This document shows positions 55,873 to 64,000 of a DNA stretch of 64,000 nt, in pieces. This stretch comes from Leptospira paudalimensis (GTDB lineage: Bacteria > Spirochaetota > Leptospiria > Leptospirales > Leptospiraceae): the NCBI RefSeq assembly GCF_026151345.1, contig NZ_JAMQPR010000001.1, positions 3,605,292-3,669,291 on the forward strand, given 5' to 3'. How positions within the stretch are numbered: position 1 is the first letter of the stretch; the number at the start of each line of letters is the position of its first letter. The position numbers were made by a program, and so were the translations under genes. The notes beneath the pieces were generated by a model. It worked only from the letters and a program-made list of their open reading frames with translations. It did no database searches and had not been told where the DNA came from.

Positions 55873-57887
55873 AAATCCAAAGCCTCTTCCTACAATGTTT
55901 GGTATTTATGTTCTGCTCTGAACTGTCTGCAAACGAAATCATTGTCAGTCTAGACCAAATGCAAGAAAAACCAATTCATCTAGCAAAGTATATGTATGTA
56001 TTGGAGGATACGAATCATCAAATTGAATTCCAAGATTTGAAGGTAAATGTTTTCAAATTTCCTTTTCATCAGAATCCAAATGCGAAAGAAGCCTTCAACT
56101 TTTCATATTCTAAATCAACTTATTGGCTTAAGGTAAAGATTGTAAATCCATATGATCACGAGTTTGTATCTAGTTTGGTTGTAAGTTATCCAAGACTAAA
56201 GACACTGGATTTGTATTTTGAAACGAATGAAGGAGTGAAATTCATTCCTTCTGGGTATGCGGTGGCATCAATGGATCGACCCTATCCTTCTAGGAATTTT
56301 GTTTTTCCTATTGCATTTCCAAAAAATACAACTTCGACGATTTTCTTAAAAGTAAATTCTCCAAATGCAATAAACTTACCAATTCAACTTTGGAAACAAA
56401 AAACCTATGACCGTCATGAAATTGATGATCATGTTTTGCAGGCGATTTATTTTGGAATGACACTTGCGATGATCGTGTTTAACCTTTTTGTATTTTTTAT
56501 TTTAAGAGATATTAGTTATTTATTGTATGTATTGGTTGTATTGAGTTCTGCGATTGCGATTGCAACTCATAATGGAATTGCCTCCGAGTATTTATGGAAC
56601 AACTCACCTTGGTTAGACCAATATGCGATCAATTTATTGATTTCAATTGTATTGATTTTATTCCTAATTTTTATGCGAACATTACTCCATACTAAAAAAG
56701 TTTTGCCGCGACTTGATCGAGTGAATTCATTATTAATTTTAATCCAGTTTTTTCTCCCTATGATTTACATTTTAAACTTTGATATGTTTATAAAATGGTT
56801 AGTATTAAGTCATACAATTACATCTTTATGGATTCTTATCATCGGTGTAATTTGTTCAATTAAAAGACAACGAATTGCCTATTTTTTCCTTTTAGCCTTT
56901 GCTTTTTTATTCCTTGCACTCATCATTTCCACATTAAGAGCATTAGGTTATATTCCTACAAATGTATTTACAATGGAAGGTCCACAATATGGATCAGCTG
57001 CTGAAATGATGTTACTTGCATTTGCGTTGGCTGATCGTTACAATTTTATCATTAAAGAAAAAGAAATCGCTGAAAACAATGTCAAAATCAATTTAGAAAA
57101 ATCTAATTTAGAATTGGAGGAAAAAGTAAAAGAAAGAACATTTAAACTAAACCAAACACTCAGTGTATTAAGAAGAGATCTATTTGTTGCAAAAAAAATT
57201 CAGGAAAATTCTATTTCTGTTGATGTAAAACTATTAGAACAACTGAATTTTGTTTTCAAATACCTTCCAGTTTCAGAAGTAGGTGGTGATTTTTTTGACA
57301 TCACTCATCTTAAAGATTCACGATTTAGAATATTGGTAGCAGATGCAACAGGCCATGGAGTACATGCTGCTATGATTACAATGGCGATCAAAGGGTTGTA
57401 TGATCCAATTAAAGAATTTGAACTCACTCCAAGTAAAGTAATGGAAATTTTTAATGAAGAATTTATGGATAATTTTGTTTCATTAAACAGCTTACTGACT
57501 GCCATCATCATCGATATCCACTTTGAGGAAAAAACAATTCAATTTGCTTCTGCTGGTCATCCTTCTGCCGTATTAATACAAAATGGAAAATTGAAACTAT
57601 TAGCAAAAACAGGAAGGATGATTGGACTCAAAAAACAAACCCATTATGAAAACATAGAGCTCAAATTTGATTCAGGAAATCGATTGTTTATTTTTACAGA
57701 CGGTGTCTTCGAAGCTTTTAATCAAAATGATGAGGAATTTGGAGAAGAGAAACTACATGAACTTTTTTTGAACACCACTCATTTGTCTTTGTCTGAGGTG
57801 GAAGAAGAACTATTGAAATCTCTCCAAAATTTTCAAAATGGTCAGGACAGACAGGATGATTTAACAATTTTGGGTTTTGATTTGTAG
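55869..57887 (+). CDS. 7TMR-DISM sensor with PP2C/SpoIIE phosphatase domain
   Basis: 672 residues. Signal peptide (FLQCLVFMFCSELSAN), extracellular 7TMR-DISM ligand domain (about 30-180), seven membrane helices (about 190-390, from IYFGMTLAMIVFNLFVFFIL to YFFLLAFAFLFLALIIS), a coiled coil (SNLELEEKVKERTFKLNQTLSVLRRD), then a PP2C-type serine phosphatase (SEVGGDFFDITHL, VADATGHGVHAAMITMAIKG, SAGHPSAVLIQNG, FIFTDGVFEAF). It would set the phosphorylation of an anti-sigma-antagonist protein in answer to an outside signal. None is encoded nearby. ATG overlaps the previous stop by 4 bp. Confidence 0.93.
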   Translation: MKIQSLFLQCLVFMFCSELSANEIIVSLDQMQEKPIHLAKYMYVLEDTNHQIEFQDLKVNVFKFPFHQNPNAKEAFNFSYSKSTYWLKVKIVNPYDHEFVSSLVVSYPRLKTLDLYFETNEGVKFIPSGYAVASMDRPYPSRNFVFPIAFPKNTTSTIFLKVNSPNAINLPIQLWKQKTYDRHEIDDHVLQAIYFGMTLAMIVFNLFVFFILRDISYLLYVLVVLSSAIAIATHNGIASEYLWNNSPWLDQYAINLLISIVLILFLIFMRTLLHTKKVLPRLDRVNSLLILIQFFLPMIYILNFDMFIKWLVLSHTITSLWILIIGVICSIKRQRIAYFFLLAFAFLFLALIISTLRALGYIPTNVFTMEGPQYGSAAEMMLLAFALADRYNFIIKEKEIAENNVKINLEKSNLELEEKVKERTFKLNQTLSVLRRDLFVAKKIQENSISVDVKLLEQLNFVFKYLPVSEVGGDFFDITHLKDSRFRILVADATGHGVHAAMITMAIKGLYDPIKEFELTPSKVMEIFNEEFMDNFVSLNSLLTAIIIDIHFEEKTIQFASAGHPSAVLIQNGKLKLLAKTGRMIGLKKQTHYENIELKFDSGNRLFIFTDGVFEAFNQNDEEFGEEKLHELFLNTTHLSLSEVEEELLKSLQNFQNGQDRQDDLTILGFDL

Positions 57888-57983
57888 GTTTATTTTTTTA
57901 AAAAAAGGTTTAATATTAAATTATTTTATATCAAATGAGGAGACAAATCCGTCTATTTTTCAGAGGATTGAATAGGAAATTAT

Positions 57984-59060
57984 ATGAGTTTGTTGTTTGA
58001 AAAAGCAAAATTAGGAAATTTGGAATTAAAAAATCATGTTGTAATGGCACCGATGACCAGATCGAGATCAATTGGAAATGTTCCCGGTGAAATCGTAGCT
58101 ACATACTACGAACAAAGATCGGAAGCAGGACTTATCATTACAGAGGGAACCTCACCATCTCCGAATGGTTTAGGTTATGCGAGAATCCCTGGAATTTTTT
58201 CAAAAGAACAAACAGAAGCTTGGAAAGTTGTTACTGATAAAGTTCATAAAAAAGGAAGCAAAATTTTTGTTCAGCTGATGCATACTGGTAGGATCGGCCA
58301 TGAATTCAATTTGCCAAAATCAGCAAAAGTTCTTGGACCTTCTGCCATCATGGCAAAAGGCAAAATGTGGACTGATAGTAATGGTATGGTGGATCATCCA
58401 ACACCAAAAGAGATGTCTAAAGAGGAAATTCAATCTACGATTCAAGAATTTGTTTTAGCATCTAAGAATGCGATCACTGCAGGATTTGATGGAGTTGAAT
58501 TACATGCAGCAAACGGATATTTGTTAGAACAATTTTTACATCCTTCTTCCAATCAAAGGACTGATGAATATGGTGGTTCAATTGAAAATCGTATTCGATT
58601 CATTCTTGAAGTGACCAAAGCAGTTTCAGATGCCATAGGAAAAGAAAAAACTGGAATCAGATTATCTCCTTATGGAGCATTTAACGATTTATTTCCTTTT
58701 GAGGAAACGCATGATGAATATTCTTTATTGGCACAAAAGTTAAATGAACTTGGTATTGTTTATATTCATTTAGTGGATCACTCTTCAATGGGGGCACCAA
58801 CTGTAGAACCAAAAACTGTTTCAGCAATCAGAAAAAATTTTAAACACACTCTTATACTAAGTGGAGGGTATGATTCACAACGTGCTGAATCAGATCTATC
58901 ATCAGGTAACGCGAATTTGGTGGCATTCGGAAAACCATTCCTAGCAAACCCAGATCTAGTGACTAAATTCCAAAAGAATTTGCCTCTTGCAAAATTTGAT
59001 GAAACAACTTTGTATACTCCTGGAGAAAAAGGTTACACCGATTATCCACTTGTTTCCTAA
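57984..59060 (+). CDS. Old Yellow Enzyme, NADH:flavin oxidoreductase/alkene reductase (NemA-like)
   Basis: 358 residues, FMN TIM barrel. Motifs: LKNHVVMAPMTRSRS, EAGLIITEGTSPSPNG, FVQLMHTGRIGH, the active-site pair in VELHAANGYLLEQFLHPSSNQRTDEYGGSIENR, and CGGYD-like LILSGGYDSQRAESDL. It reduces activated C=C bonds or nitro esters. It stands alone, with a hairpin after it at 59059. Confidence 0.95.
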   Translation: MSLLFEKAKLGNLELKNHVVMAPMTRSRSIGNVPGEIVATYYEQRSEAGLIITEGTSPSPNGLGYARIPGIFSKEQTEAWKVVTDKVHKKGSKIFVQLMHTGRIGHEFNLPKSAKVLGPSAIMAKGKMWTDSNGMVDHPTPKEMSKEEIQSTIQEFVLASKNAITAGFDGVELHAANGYLLEQFLHPSSNQRTDEYGGSIENRIRFILEVTKAVSDAIGKEKTGIRLSPYGAFNDLFPFEETHDEYSLLAQKLNELGIVYIHLVDHSSMGAPTVEPKTVSAIRKNFKHTLILSGGYDSQRAESDLSSGNANLVAFGKPFLANPDLVTKFQKNLPLAKFDETTLYTPGEKGYTDYPLVS

Positions 59061-59096
59061 TTGATCCAAGCGCTCATTTTTTTGGGCGCCTCAATT
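59059..59096 (+). terminator. Terminator-like hairpin after the Old Yellow Enzyme gene
   Basis: Outer arms AATTGA/TCAATT and inner arms AAGCGCTC/GGGCGCCT (one mismatch and one G-T pair) enclose a loop of eight bases, seven of them T. It overlaps the stop codon at 59058-59060. Confidence 0.6.
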
Positions 59097-59368
59097 GGAA
59101 TCACGAACATACATGTTATCCAATCAAGGATCGGGCTCCTACGGGGTCCGCTCTCGCTCCCGTCCAAAGAGGTTTCACCTCATTGGACCTAAAGCCCTCC
59201 AGATCCCTGGCGCAAATGGACTCTCTAACTTCACTTCTGTCCTTGAGATACTTACCTTCTCCAATGTCTTAGTCATTTGCAAAATGCAATGTACAGATCT
59301 TGAACGAAAATCCATTCCAAGGAAATTCTCTCCTTGTTCGATCTGTTATAGTGAATATAATATCCACT
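59097..59368. other. GC-rich non-coding block with a hairpin
   Basis: About 270 bp between genes. The stretch at 59126-59220 is more GC-rich than its surroundings and carries a hairpin (GTCCAA ... TTGGAC with GAGG/CCTC inside, 59162-59188). The block shares the pattern GCTCC-TA-GGG-TC-GCTC with the 202-bp tandem repeat at the end of the window. A 112-codon frame covers it, but it has no ribosome site or protein-like composition. Confidence 0.45.
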
Positions 59369-59977
59369 ATGTCAAACACACTCATCCAACAAGAAACAAG
59401 CAAAGTACACAAAGAAGTCATCGGTGCGAATGAAAAGTATGCATCTGAATTTGGGAAAAAAGGCGAGTTAGCACTCCCTCCTGCGAGGAGTTTTACCATC
59501 CTTACTTGTATGGATGCAAGACTGGATCCTGCCAAATATGCAGGCCTTGCAGAAGGAGATGCCCATGTGATCCGTAACGCCGGTGGTCGAGCGAGTGATG
59601 ATGCCATTCGTTCCTTGGTGATATCGTATAAGTTATTAGGTACCAAAGAATTTTTTGTCATTCATCATTCAGATTGTGGGATGGAGTTATTCACCGATGC
59701 AATCATTCATAATCTCCTTTCGAAAAGTCTAAAAACAGCAACGATTGATGCAAATGGTTGGCGAAACGTAGAAGAATCAGGAGGCTCAGACGAAGCAAAA
59801 TACATTCCGTTTCTAACCTTTGATCATTTGGAACAAAGTGTCATCGATGATGTCAAAAGAATCCGAAACCATCCTTTGATTCCAAAAGACATCCCTATCT
59901 ATGGATATCATTATGATGTCAAAACTGGAAAATTGATAGAAGTCAAAGAAGCTACGAAGATCGGTAGGGCTTCCTAA
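59369..59977 (+). CDS. Beta-class carbonic anhydrase
   Basis: About 202 residues. Zinc ligands are Cys47 (LTCMDARLD), His100 and Cys103 ([10 protein letters not shown]), with the Asp49-Arg51 dyad. [21 protein letters not shown] is the typical core. It interconverts CO2 and bicarbonate. ATG 59369 (MSNTLIQQ) is preferred; the frame is open upstream but has no homologous residues there. Copy 2 of the 61-bp repeat lies 89 bp after its stop. Confidence 0.94.
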   Translation: MSNTLIQQETSKVHKEVIGANEKYASEFGKKGELALPPARSFTILTCMDARLDPAKYAGLAEGDAHVIRNAGGRASDDAIRSLVISYKLLGTKEFFVIHHSDCGMELFTDAIIHNLLSKSLKTATIDANGWRNVEESGGSDEAKYIPFLTFDHLEQSVIDDVKRIRNHPLIPKDIPIYGYHYDVKTGKLIEVKEATKIGRAS

Positions 59978-60066
59978 ACCAGTTCCAATCAAACAGTGAT
60001 ACTACGAACTTTTCCAAATTAAATTCCTTAGTTTTTGAAATTACCTTTCGGAAATGTAAGGAATCT

Positions 60067-60126
60067 GATAGAGAGGACGTATTGGGTGGCGGGTCTAGTT
60101 CCCCACCCTAAATCGGGCGGGGATAC
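60067..60126 (+). repeat. 61-bp structured dispersed repeat, copy 2
   Basis: Same sequence as copy 1 except for three loop bases (loop here TAAATC) and the last base. It lies between the carbonic anhydrase and ArsR genes, both on the plus strand. Confidence 0.93.
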
Positions 60127-60211
60127 TCATATCCCAAGTGTACCCAAAGAAAACCCAAGAAATTCCCAATTCCAACAATTCTAATTGACGAAATCTAAGT
60201 GAACTCTTTAT

Positions 60212-60227
60212 TTAACCAAAAGGTTAA
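60212..60227. promoter_or_regulatory. ArsR operator at the gene's own start
   Basis: TTAACC-AAAA-GGTTAA is a perfect inverted repeat ending 9 bp before ATG 60236; TGGTTAA at the start codon gives a third half-site. It fits an autoregulatory ArsR-family operator. Confidence 0.7.
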
Positions 60228-60235
60228 TTAGCTAA

Positions 60236-60589
60236 ATGGTTAAATTAGAGCAAACGGAAGAATCCTTAAATACTACCTTCCAAGCCCTTGCTGATCCAAC
60301 GCGTAGAAAAATCCTCATGCAACTAGTTTCTGGTGAGGCGACGGTTTTGCAATTAGCAGAACCATTCCAAATGAGCTTACCAGGAATTTCAAAACACATA
60401 AAAGTCTTAGAAAAAGCAGGTTTGATTGAAAGAGGGAAATCGGCACAATACCGCCCTTGTCGGATCAAAGCAGAAGCATTAGAAGAAGCTAATTTATGGT
60501 TACAACAATATAAAAAGTTATGGGAAGAACGTTTTGATCGTTTGGACCAATACTTGATGGATTTACAACAAACAAAAGGAAAAGAATAG
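60236..60589 (+). CDS. ArsR family transcriptional regulator
   Basis: 117 residues, winged helix: FQALADPTRRKILMQLVSGEATVLQLAEPFQMSLPGISKHIKVLEKAGLIERGKSAQYRPC. It lacks the metal-binding CxC of ArsR/SmtB, so it may sense something else; such regulators often sit with SRPBCC (AHSA1) genes, and one follows after 1 bp. The ATG has little ribosome site except AAGG 12 bp upstream, which lies in the operator. Confidence 0.93.
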   Translation: MVKLEQTEESLNTTFQALADPTRRKILMQLVSGEATVLQLAEPFQMSLPGISKHIKVLEKAGLIERGKSAQYRPCRIKAEALEEANLWLQQYKKLWEERFDRLDQYLMDLQQTKGKE

Positions 60590-60590
60590 A

Positions 60591-61559
60591 ATGTACCAAA
60601 AAGAAGCCATTCTCACATTAGAGGAAAAAATCGTAAGATTAGAACGCACATTTCGGGCACCACTAAAACTAGTTTGGGAAGTTTGGACAAATCCTCTACA
60701 TATTGAAAAATGGTGGGGACCAAAAGGATTTACCAATCCGATTGTGGACTTTGATTTCCACGTTGGTGGATCATATCGAATTGTGATGAGATCTCCAGAA
60801 GGAATCGATTATCCAGTCAAAGGAAAATTTTTAGAAATAACACCTTATCAAAGTTTTGTGATGAGTGATTTAGTTGATGAACATCCTGATGAATGGGTGA
60901 AAGAAGTTCAAAAAATCGCTGGAGTTACCGGTGATCGTTCCATGTTAAATTCAAAGTTACGAGTATTATTTGAAGAATCGAATAAAATAACAAAGGTTAT
61001 ACTAATAACTGAATTTATGTCAAACCAAATCCGCGATGGTTTCGCACATTCTGGTATGAAAGAAGGATGGTCACAAAGTTTTGAAAAATTAGAAGAAGAA
61101 GCATTACCTGAAACAAATGAACTGATAATAGAAAAAAAATTATCGCATCCAATTTCTAACGTTTTTGCTGCCTTTGCAGATCCAACCAATATAAACCTTT
61201 GGTGGGGACCAAATGGTTTTACGACTACAACTGAATCAAGAGAATTCAAAGTTGGTGGTAAATGGATTTATACAATGAAAGCTCCCGATGGAACTATCTA
61301 TCCAAATTTAGTTCAATATAGAGAGATTCGGTATGACGAATATTTAGAATATATTCATGGTTCTGGTTCAACTGAAAAAGATGATAATTTTATCGTAAGG
61401 ATTAGTTTTTTAGCCCTTTCAGAAAAACAGACTATTATCAAGATGAAAATGACCTTTCCGAATGCAAGTGTTAGGAATTCAGTCGTAGATTTTGGAGCAA
61501 TTGAAGGTGCTCACCAAACATTGAGTCGATTGAATCAATTTTTGGATGCGAAATCTTAA
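60591..61559 (+). CDS. SRPBCC/AHSA1 protein with two tandem domains
   Basis: 322 residues made of two similar SRPBCC folds: one at about 10-160 (VRLERTFRAPLKLVWEVWTNPLHIEKWWGPKGFTN) and one at about 175-320 (IIEKKLSHPISNVFAAFADPTNINLWWGPNGFTT). Family members usually have a single domain, so this looks like an internal duplication or fusion. The domain binds hydrophobic ligands. It starts 1 bp after the ArsR gene and is followed by MATE after 16 bp. Confidence 0.92.
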   Translation: MYQKEAILTLEEKIVRLERTFRAPLKLVWEVWTNPLHIEKWWGPKGFTNPIVDFDFHVGGSYRIVMRSPEGIDYPVKGKFLEITPYQSFVMSDLVDEHPDEWVKEVQKIAGVTGDRSMLNSKLRVLFEESNKITKVILITEFMSNQIRDGFAHSGMKEGWSQSFEKLEEEALPETNELIIEKKLSHPISNVFAAFADPTNINLWWGPNGFTTTTESREFKVGGKWIYTMKAPDGTIYPNLVQYREIRYDEYLEYIHGSGSTEKDDNFIVRISFLALSEKQTIIKMKMTFPNASVRNSVVDFGAIEGAHQTLSRLNQFLDAKS

Positions 61560-61575
61560 GGTCGGAAGGTAAAAA

Positions 61576-62967
61576 ATGACACGTGCTAGTTTATGGGAAG
61601 ATTTAAAAAAAGCATTATCTGGATCTGAGGAAGATTTCACTGAAATAAATATAAAAAAGGCAATATTTCTATTATCTGTCCCAATGATTTTAGAACTAGT
61701 CTTAGAATCTGTTTTTGCAGTTGTAGATATTTATTTTGTAGGATCATTAGGAGCCTCTGCGGTTGCAACTGTTGGACTTACAGAAACTTATTTATTCCTT
61801 CTATATGCGATTGCAATGGGGTTATCCTTTTCAGTGACTGCCATTGTTGCTCGACGCATTGGAGAAAAAGAAAAAGATTTGGCTGGCATTGCTGCGATTC
61901 AATCGATTTGGATTGCAATCTTATCTTCAATTCCATTTTCTATAGCAGGAATTTATTTTTCTAAAGAATTGTTATTATTAATGGGAGCTGATGAATGGGT
62001 CCTAAATGAAGGATTTCATTATATGCAATGGATGTTAGGTGGAAATCTCATTGTTATACTTTTATTTTTAATCAACGCTGTGTTTAGGGGAGCAGGGGAT
62101 GCAGCAATTTCGATGCGAGTTCTTTGGCTCGCAAATGGATTAAATATTATATTAGACCCAATTTTTATATTTGGATGGGGACCAATCCCTGCTTTTGGGA
62201 TAACAGGAGCAGCAATCGCAACCAATTTTGGAAGAGGGGTTGGTGTTCTATTCCAACTGTGGTTGTTATTTCGAGGTGGTAAACATATCAAAATACTGAG
62301 AAGCCATCTTAAAATTGAATGGGAAACGATCCTCGGTATACTCAAAACTTCCTTAGGTGGAATAGGCCAAATGATAGTTGGTATGACCTCTTGGATTTTT
62401 ATCATGAGAATCTTGTCTGAGTTTGGGAGTCAGACTGTAGCCGCCGCAACAATTGCACTTAGAACGATGATGTTTACTTTAATGCCATCTTGGGGTATGT
62501 CAAATGCTGTTGCCACTTTAGTAGGGCAAAATCTTGGAGCAGGAAAACCAGACAGAGCAGAACAATCAGTTTGGGTTACTGGTTTATATAATATGTGTTA
62601 TTTGGTATTAGTCTCTCTCATGTATTTTTTCTTAAGTGAAAGGATTATCGGGATTTTTACTTCTGATCCAAAAGTAATTATAATAGGATCTGAGTGGTTA
62701 CGTATTGTATCTTACTCTTATTTTGTTTATGCTTGGTGGATGGCTGCAAGTCAGGCTTTTAATGGAGCTGGTGATACCATGACTCCTACTAAAATTAATG
62801 TAATCTTTTTCTGGATCATTCAAATTCCCTTAGCATACACATTGGGAAAATACTTTGAATTTGGTTATAGTGGAGTTTTTTGGGCCATGATGATTTCTGA
62901 AACATCAGTCGGTATATATACACTCTGTTTATTTACAAAAGGAAAATGGAAAGAAACAAAGGTTTGA
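61576..62967 (+). CDS. MATE family efflux transporter
   Basis: 463 residues with about 12 membrane helices in two related halves (KKAIFLLSVPMILELVLESVFAVVDIYFVGSLG and the repeat near GIGQMIVGMTSWIFIMRIL). It should expel drugs or toxic metabolites with an ion gradient. GGTCGGAAGG precedes ATG 61576. As third gene of the ArsR-SRPBCC operon, it probably exports the compound the other two handle. Confidence 0.94.
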   Translation: MTRASLWEDLKKALSGSEEDFTEINIKKAIFLLSVPMILELVLESVFAVVDIYFVGSLGASAVATVGLTETYLFLLYAIAMGLSFSVTAIVARRIGEKEKDLAGIAAIQSIWIAILSSIPFSIAGIYFSKELLLLMGADEWVLNEGFHYMQWMLGGNLIVILLFLINAVFRGAGDAAISMRVLWLANGLNIILDPIFIFGWGPIPAFGITGAAIATNFGRGVGVLFQLWLLFRGGKHIKILRSHLKIEWETILGILKTSLGGIGQMIVGMTSWIFIMRILSEFGSQTVAAATIALRTMMFTLMPSWGMSNAVATLVGQNLGAGKPDRAEQSVWVTGLYNMCYLVLVSLMYFFLSERIIGIFTSDPKVIIIGSEWLRIVSYSYFVYAWWMAASQAFNGAGDTMTPTKINVIFFWIIQIPLAYTLGKYFEFGYSGVFWAMMISETSVGIYTLCLFTKGKWKETKV

Positions 62968-62988
62968 TTTATCTAAGGAAATTTTAAA

Positions 62989-63372
62989 ATGAAATCTAAA
63001 AAACCTGAAAATATAGATGAATATATACTTTCATTTCCGAAGGACATACAAATTATATTGAATCATATAAGATATATAATTCAAGAAGAAGCACCTAATG
63101 CAAAAGAGGCGATAAAATATGCAATTCCAACGTTTATTCAGAATGGGAATTTAGTCCATTTCGCAGCGTTTAAGAATCACATTGGATTTTATGCACTACC
63201 ATCCGGGAATATTGCGTTCCAAAAGGAAATTTCAAAGTTTAAATCAGGAAAAGGTTCCATTCAATTTCCTATTACGGAACCCATGCCAGATGAACTAATT
63301 CGAAAAATTGTAAGGTTTAGATTAAAAGAAAATGAATCTAAGGAAAAAAAAAAACAAAAAATAAAATCATAA
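62989..63372 (+). CDS. DUF1801 domain protein
   Basis: 127 residues. YdhG-like DUF1801 fold: YILSFPKDIQIILNHIRYIIQEEAPNAKEAIKYAIPTF, VHFAAFKNHIGFYALPSG and GSIQFPITEPMPDELIRKIVRFRLKEN, with a basic Lys-rich tail. Function unknown. Last gene of the ArsR operon, 21 bp after MATE. Confidence 0.88.
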   Translation: MKSKKPENIDEYILSFPKDIQIILNHIRYIIQEEAPNAKEAIKYAIPTFIQNGNLVHFAAFKNHIGFYALPSGNIAFQKEISKFKSGKGSIQFPITEPMPDELIRKIVRFRLKENESKEKKKQKIKS

Positions 63373-63512
63373 AATCTAAAAACCAATTTTGCAGTATTGT
63401 TGGAAGTGAGACTTTCATTGTCCGATATTATTATTTCCTTTTCTAAAGTATGAACTTTTTGATAATTTAATTTTTCAAAACACAGTTTTACTTTCAGAAT
63501 TACAACATTTGA

Positions 63513-63573
63513 GATAGAGAGGACGTATTGGGTGGCGGGTCTAGTTCCCCTCCCTAAATCGGGCGGGGATACC
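63513..63573 (+). repeat. 61-bp structured dispersed repeat, copy 3
   Basis: Matches copy 2 except for one A-to-T change in the C-rich arm (CCCCTCCC) and the last base. The change breaks a pair in the first hairpin but not in the second. It lies 140 bp after the DUF1801 stop. Confidence 0.93.
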
Positions 63574-63623
63574 GATATCCATTCTGTAAGCACCATTCCC
63601 AAGAATATCGAATCAAAACCATA

Positions 63624-64000
63624 TCCTGTCCTCACTGCGCTCCGAGGCACGGCGACGCTCGTCGAAAACCTTCATGGCTTTCTTTCTGTTTTGTTCGCTC
63701 CCTATGGGTCGCTCACAGAACAGCTCGCGCCACTGTTCGAGTCAATTGGTTAGAAAATTGTGATTGGTTAGTTGGAGAAGTTGTCATGCGAGCGAAGGGA
63801 CAAAGACCTCTCCGCTGTTCGGACGTCCTGTCCTCACTGCGCTTCGAGGCACGGCGACGCTCGTCGAAAGCCTTCATGGCTTTCTTTCTGTTTTGTTCGC
63901 TCCCTATGGGTCGCTCACAGAACAGCTCGCGCCACTGTTCGAGTCAATTGGTTAGAAAATTGTGATTGGTTAGTTGGAGAAGTTGTCATGCGAGCGAAGG
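63624..64000. repeat. 202-bp tandem direct repeat, two copies seen, second cut by window end
   Basis: The unit starts TCCTGTCCTCACTGCGCT at 63624 and again at 63826. Over the 175 bases of the second copy inside the window I find two differences. It holds CGACG-CT-CGTCG, TGTTC...GAACA and other inverted arms, and is more GC-rich than its surroundings. Open frames across it are not protein-like. The array may go on outside the window. Type unknown. Confidence 0.9.

Noticed and set aside
59095..59433. 112-codon frame over the GC-rich block
   Set aside because: Overlaps the real carbonic anhydrase start, has no ribosome site and an unlikely composition.
63532..63955. Two short frames inside the tandem repeats (63532-63753 and 63764-63955)
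   Set aside because: They share the same repeat-encoded string, lack ribosome sites and are explained by the DNA repeat.
63624..64000. CRISPR array or integron attC sites
   Set aside because: The 202-bp unit is repeated directly with no spacer, far longer than a CRISPR repeat, and I see no attC core sites or cas/intI genes.
1..64000. Whole-window prophage or genomic island
   Set aside because: No integrase, phage structural genes, tRNA edge or transposase seen; the accessory parts look like local duplication and decay.

Overview
This is about 64 kb of AT-rich spirochaete-like chromosome, most likely from a Leptospira species and probably of the saprophytic (L. biflexa-like) type. The grounds are the hrcA-grpE-dnaK-dnaJ order with a CIRCE operator, an HrcA N-terminus that I recall as leptospiral, many lipoproteins with loose spirochaete-type lipoboxes, TonB receptors, and 7TMR-DISM/PP2C and PAS/GGDEF signalling proteins. 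The genus call comes from recognising proteins, not from a search. I saw no rRNA, tRNA, CRISPR array, IS transposase or phage module.

Layout. 1-2750: an RND (HAE1-type) efflux pump cut by the window edge, its lipoprotein adaptor and a small exported protein, all on the minus strand. 3008-7190: GH13 alpha-glucosidase and GlnD (minus). 7221-9838: a small membrane protein, a GH172/DUF2961 protein and a PAS-GGDEF cyclase. 9899-14707: a promoter, a perfect CIRCE and hrcA-grpE-dnaK-dnaJ. 14732-17034: Gfo/Idh/MocA oxidoreductase, YqgE/AlgH and an SDR. 17125-26282: a compact five-gene operon of circularly permuted ATP-grasp, alpha-E and transglutaminase genes. It carries the ATP-grasp/alpha-E pair twice, once as two genes and once fused, with a transglutaminase for each, and is the best candidate here for a poorly characterised peptide-ligase pathway. 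26420-29280: ArsC/Spx-like protein, murB, mltG and a small protein.

29297-40271 is an accessory envelope region. Three genes (a repeat-rich lipoprotein, a TonB receptor and a large FN3/TSP3/propeller lipoprotein) each have 7-bp boxes repeated every 11 bp upstream, as in PhoB-type promoters. Between and after them lie a decayed paralogue of the large lipoprotein and a 3' remnant of a second TonB receptor, so the region looks like a duplicated receptor-lipoprotein locus that has partly decayed.

40289-50397: prohibitin-like lipoprotein, ankyrin lipoprotein, M20 peptidase, methyltransferase, then a nitroreductase divergent from a TetR-TonB receptor-lipoprotein operon with two TetR-type operators between them, and ilvD. 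50427-53978 (minus): pirin, a predicted outer-membrane protein and a PAS histidine kinase. 54109-59977: a two-CxxC protein overlapping a 7TMR-DISM/PP2C phosphatase, an Old Yellow Enzyme and a beta-carbonic anhydrase. 60212-63372: an ArsR regulator with its operator at its own start codon, a twin SRPBCC protein, a MATE transporter and a DUF1801 protein.

A structured 61-bp repeat occurs three times (26342, 60067, 63513), always on the plus strand after a plus-strand gene. The window ends inside a 202-bp tandem repeat that is more GC-rich than its surroundings.
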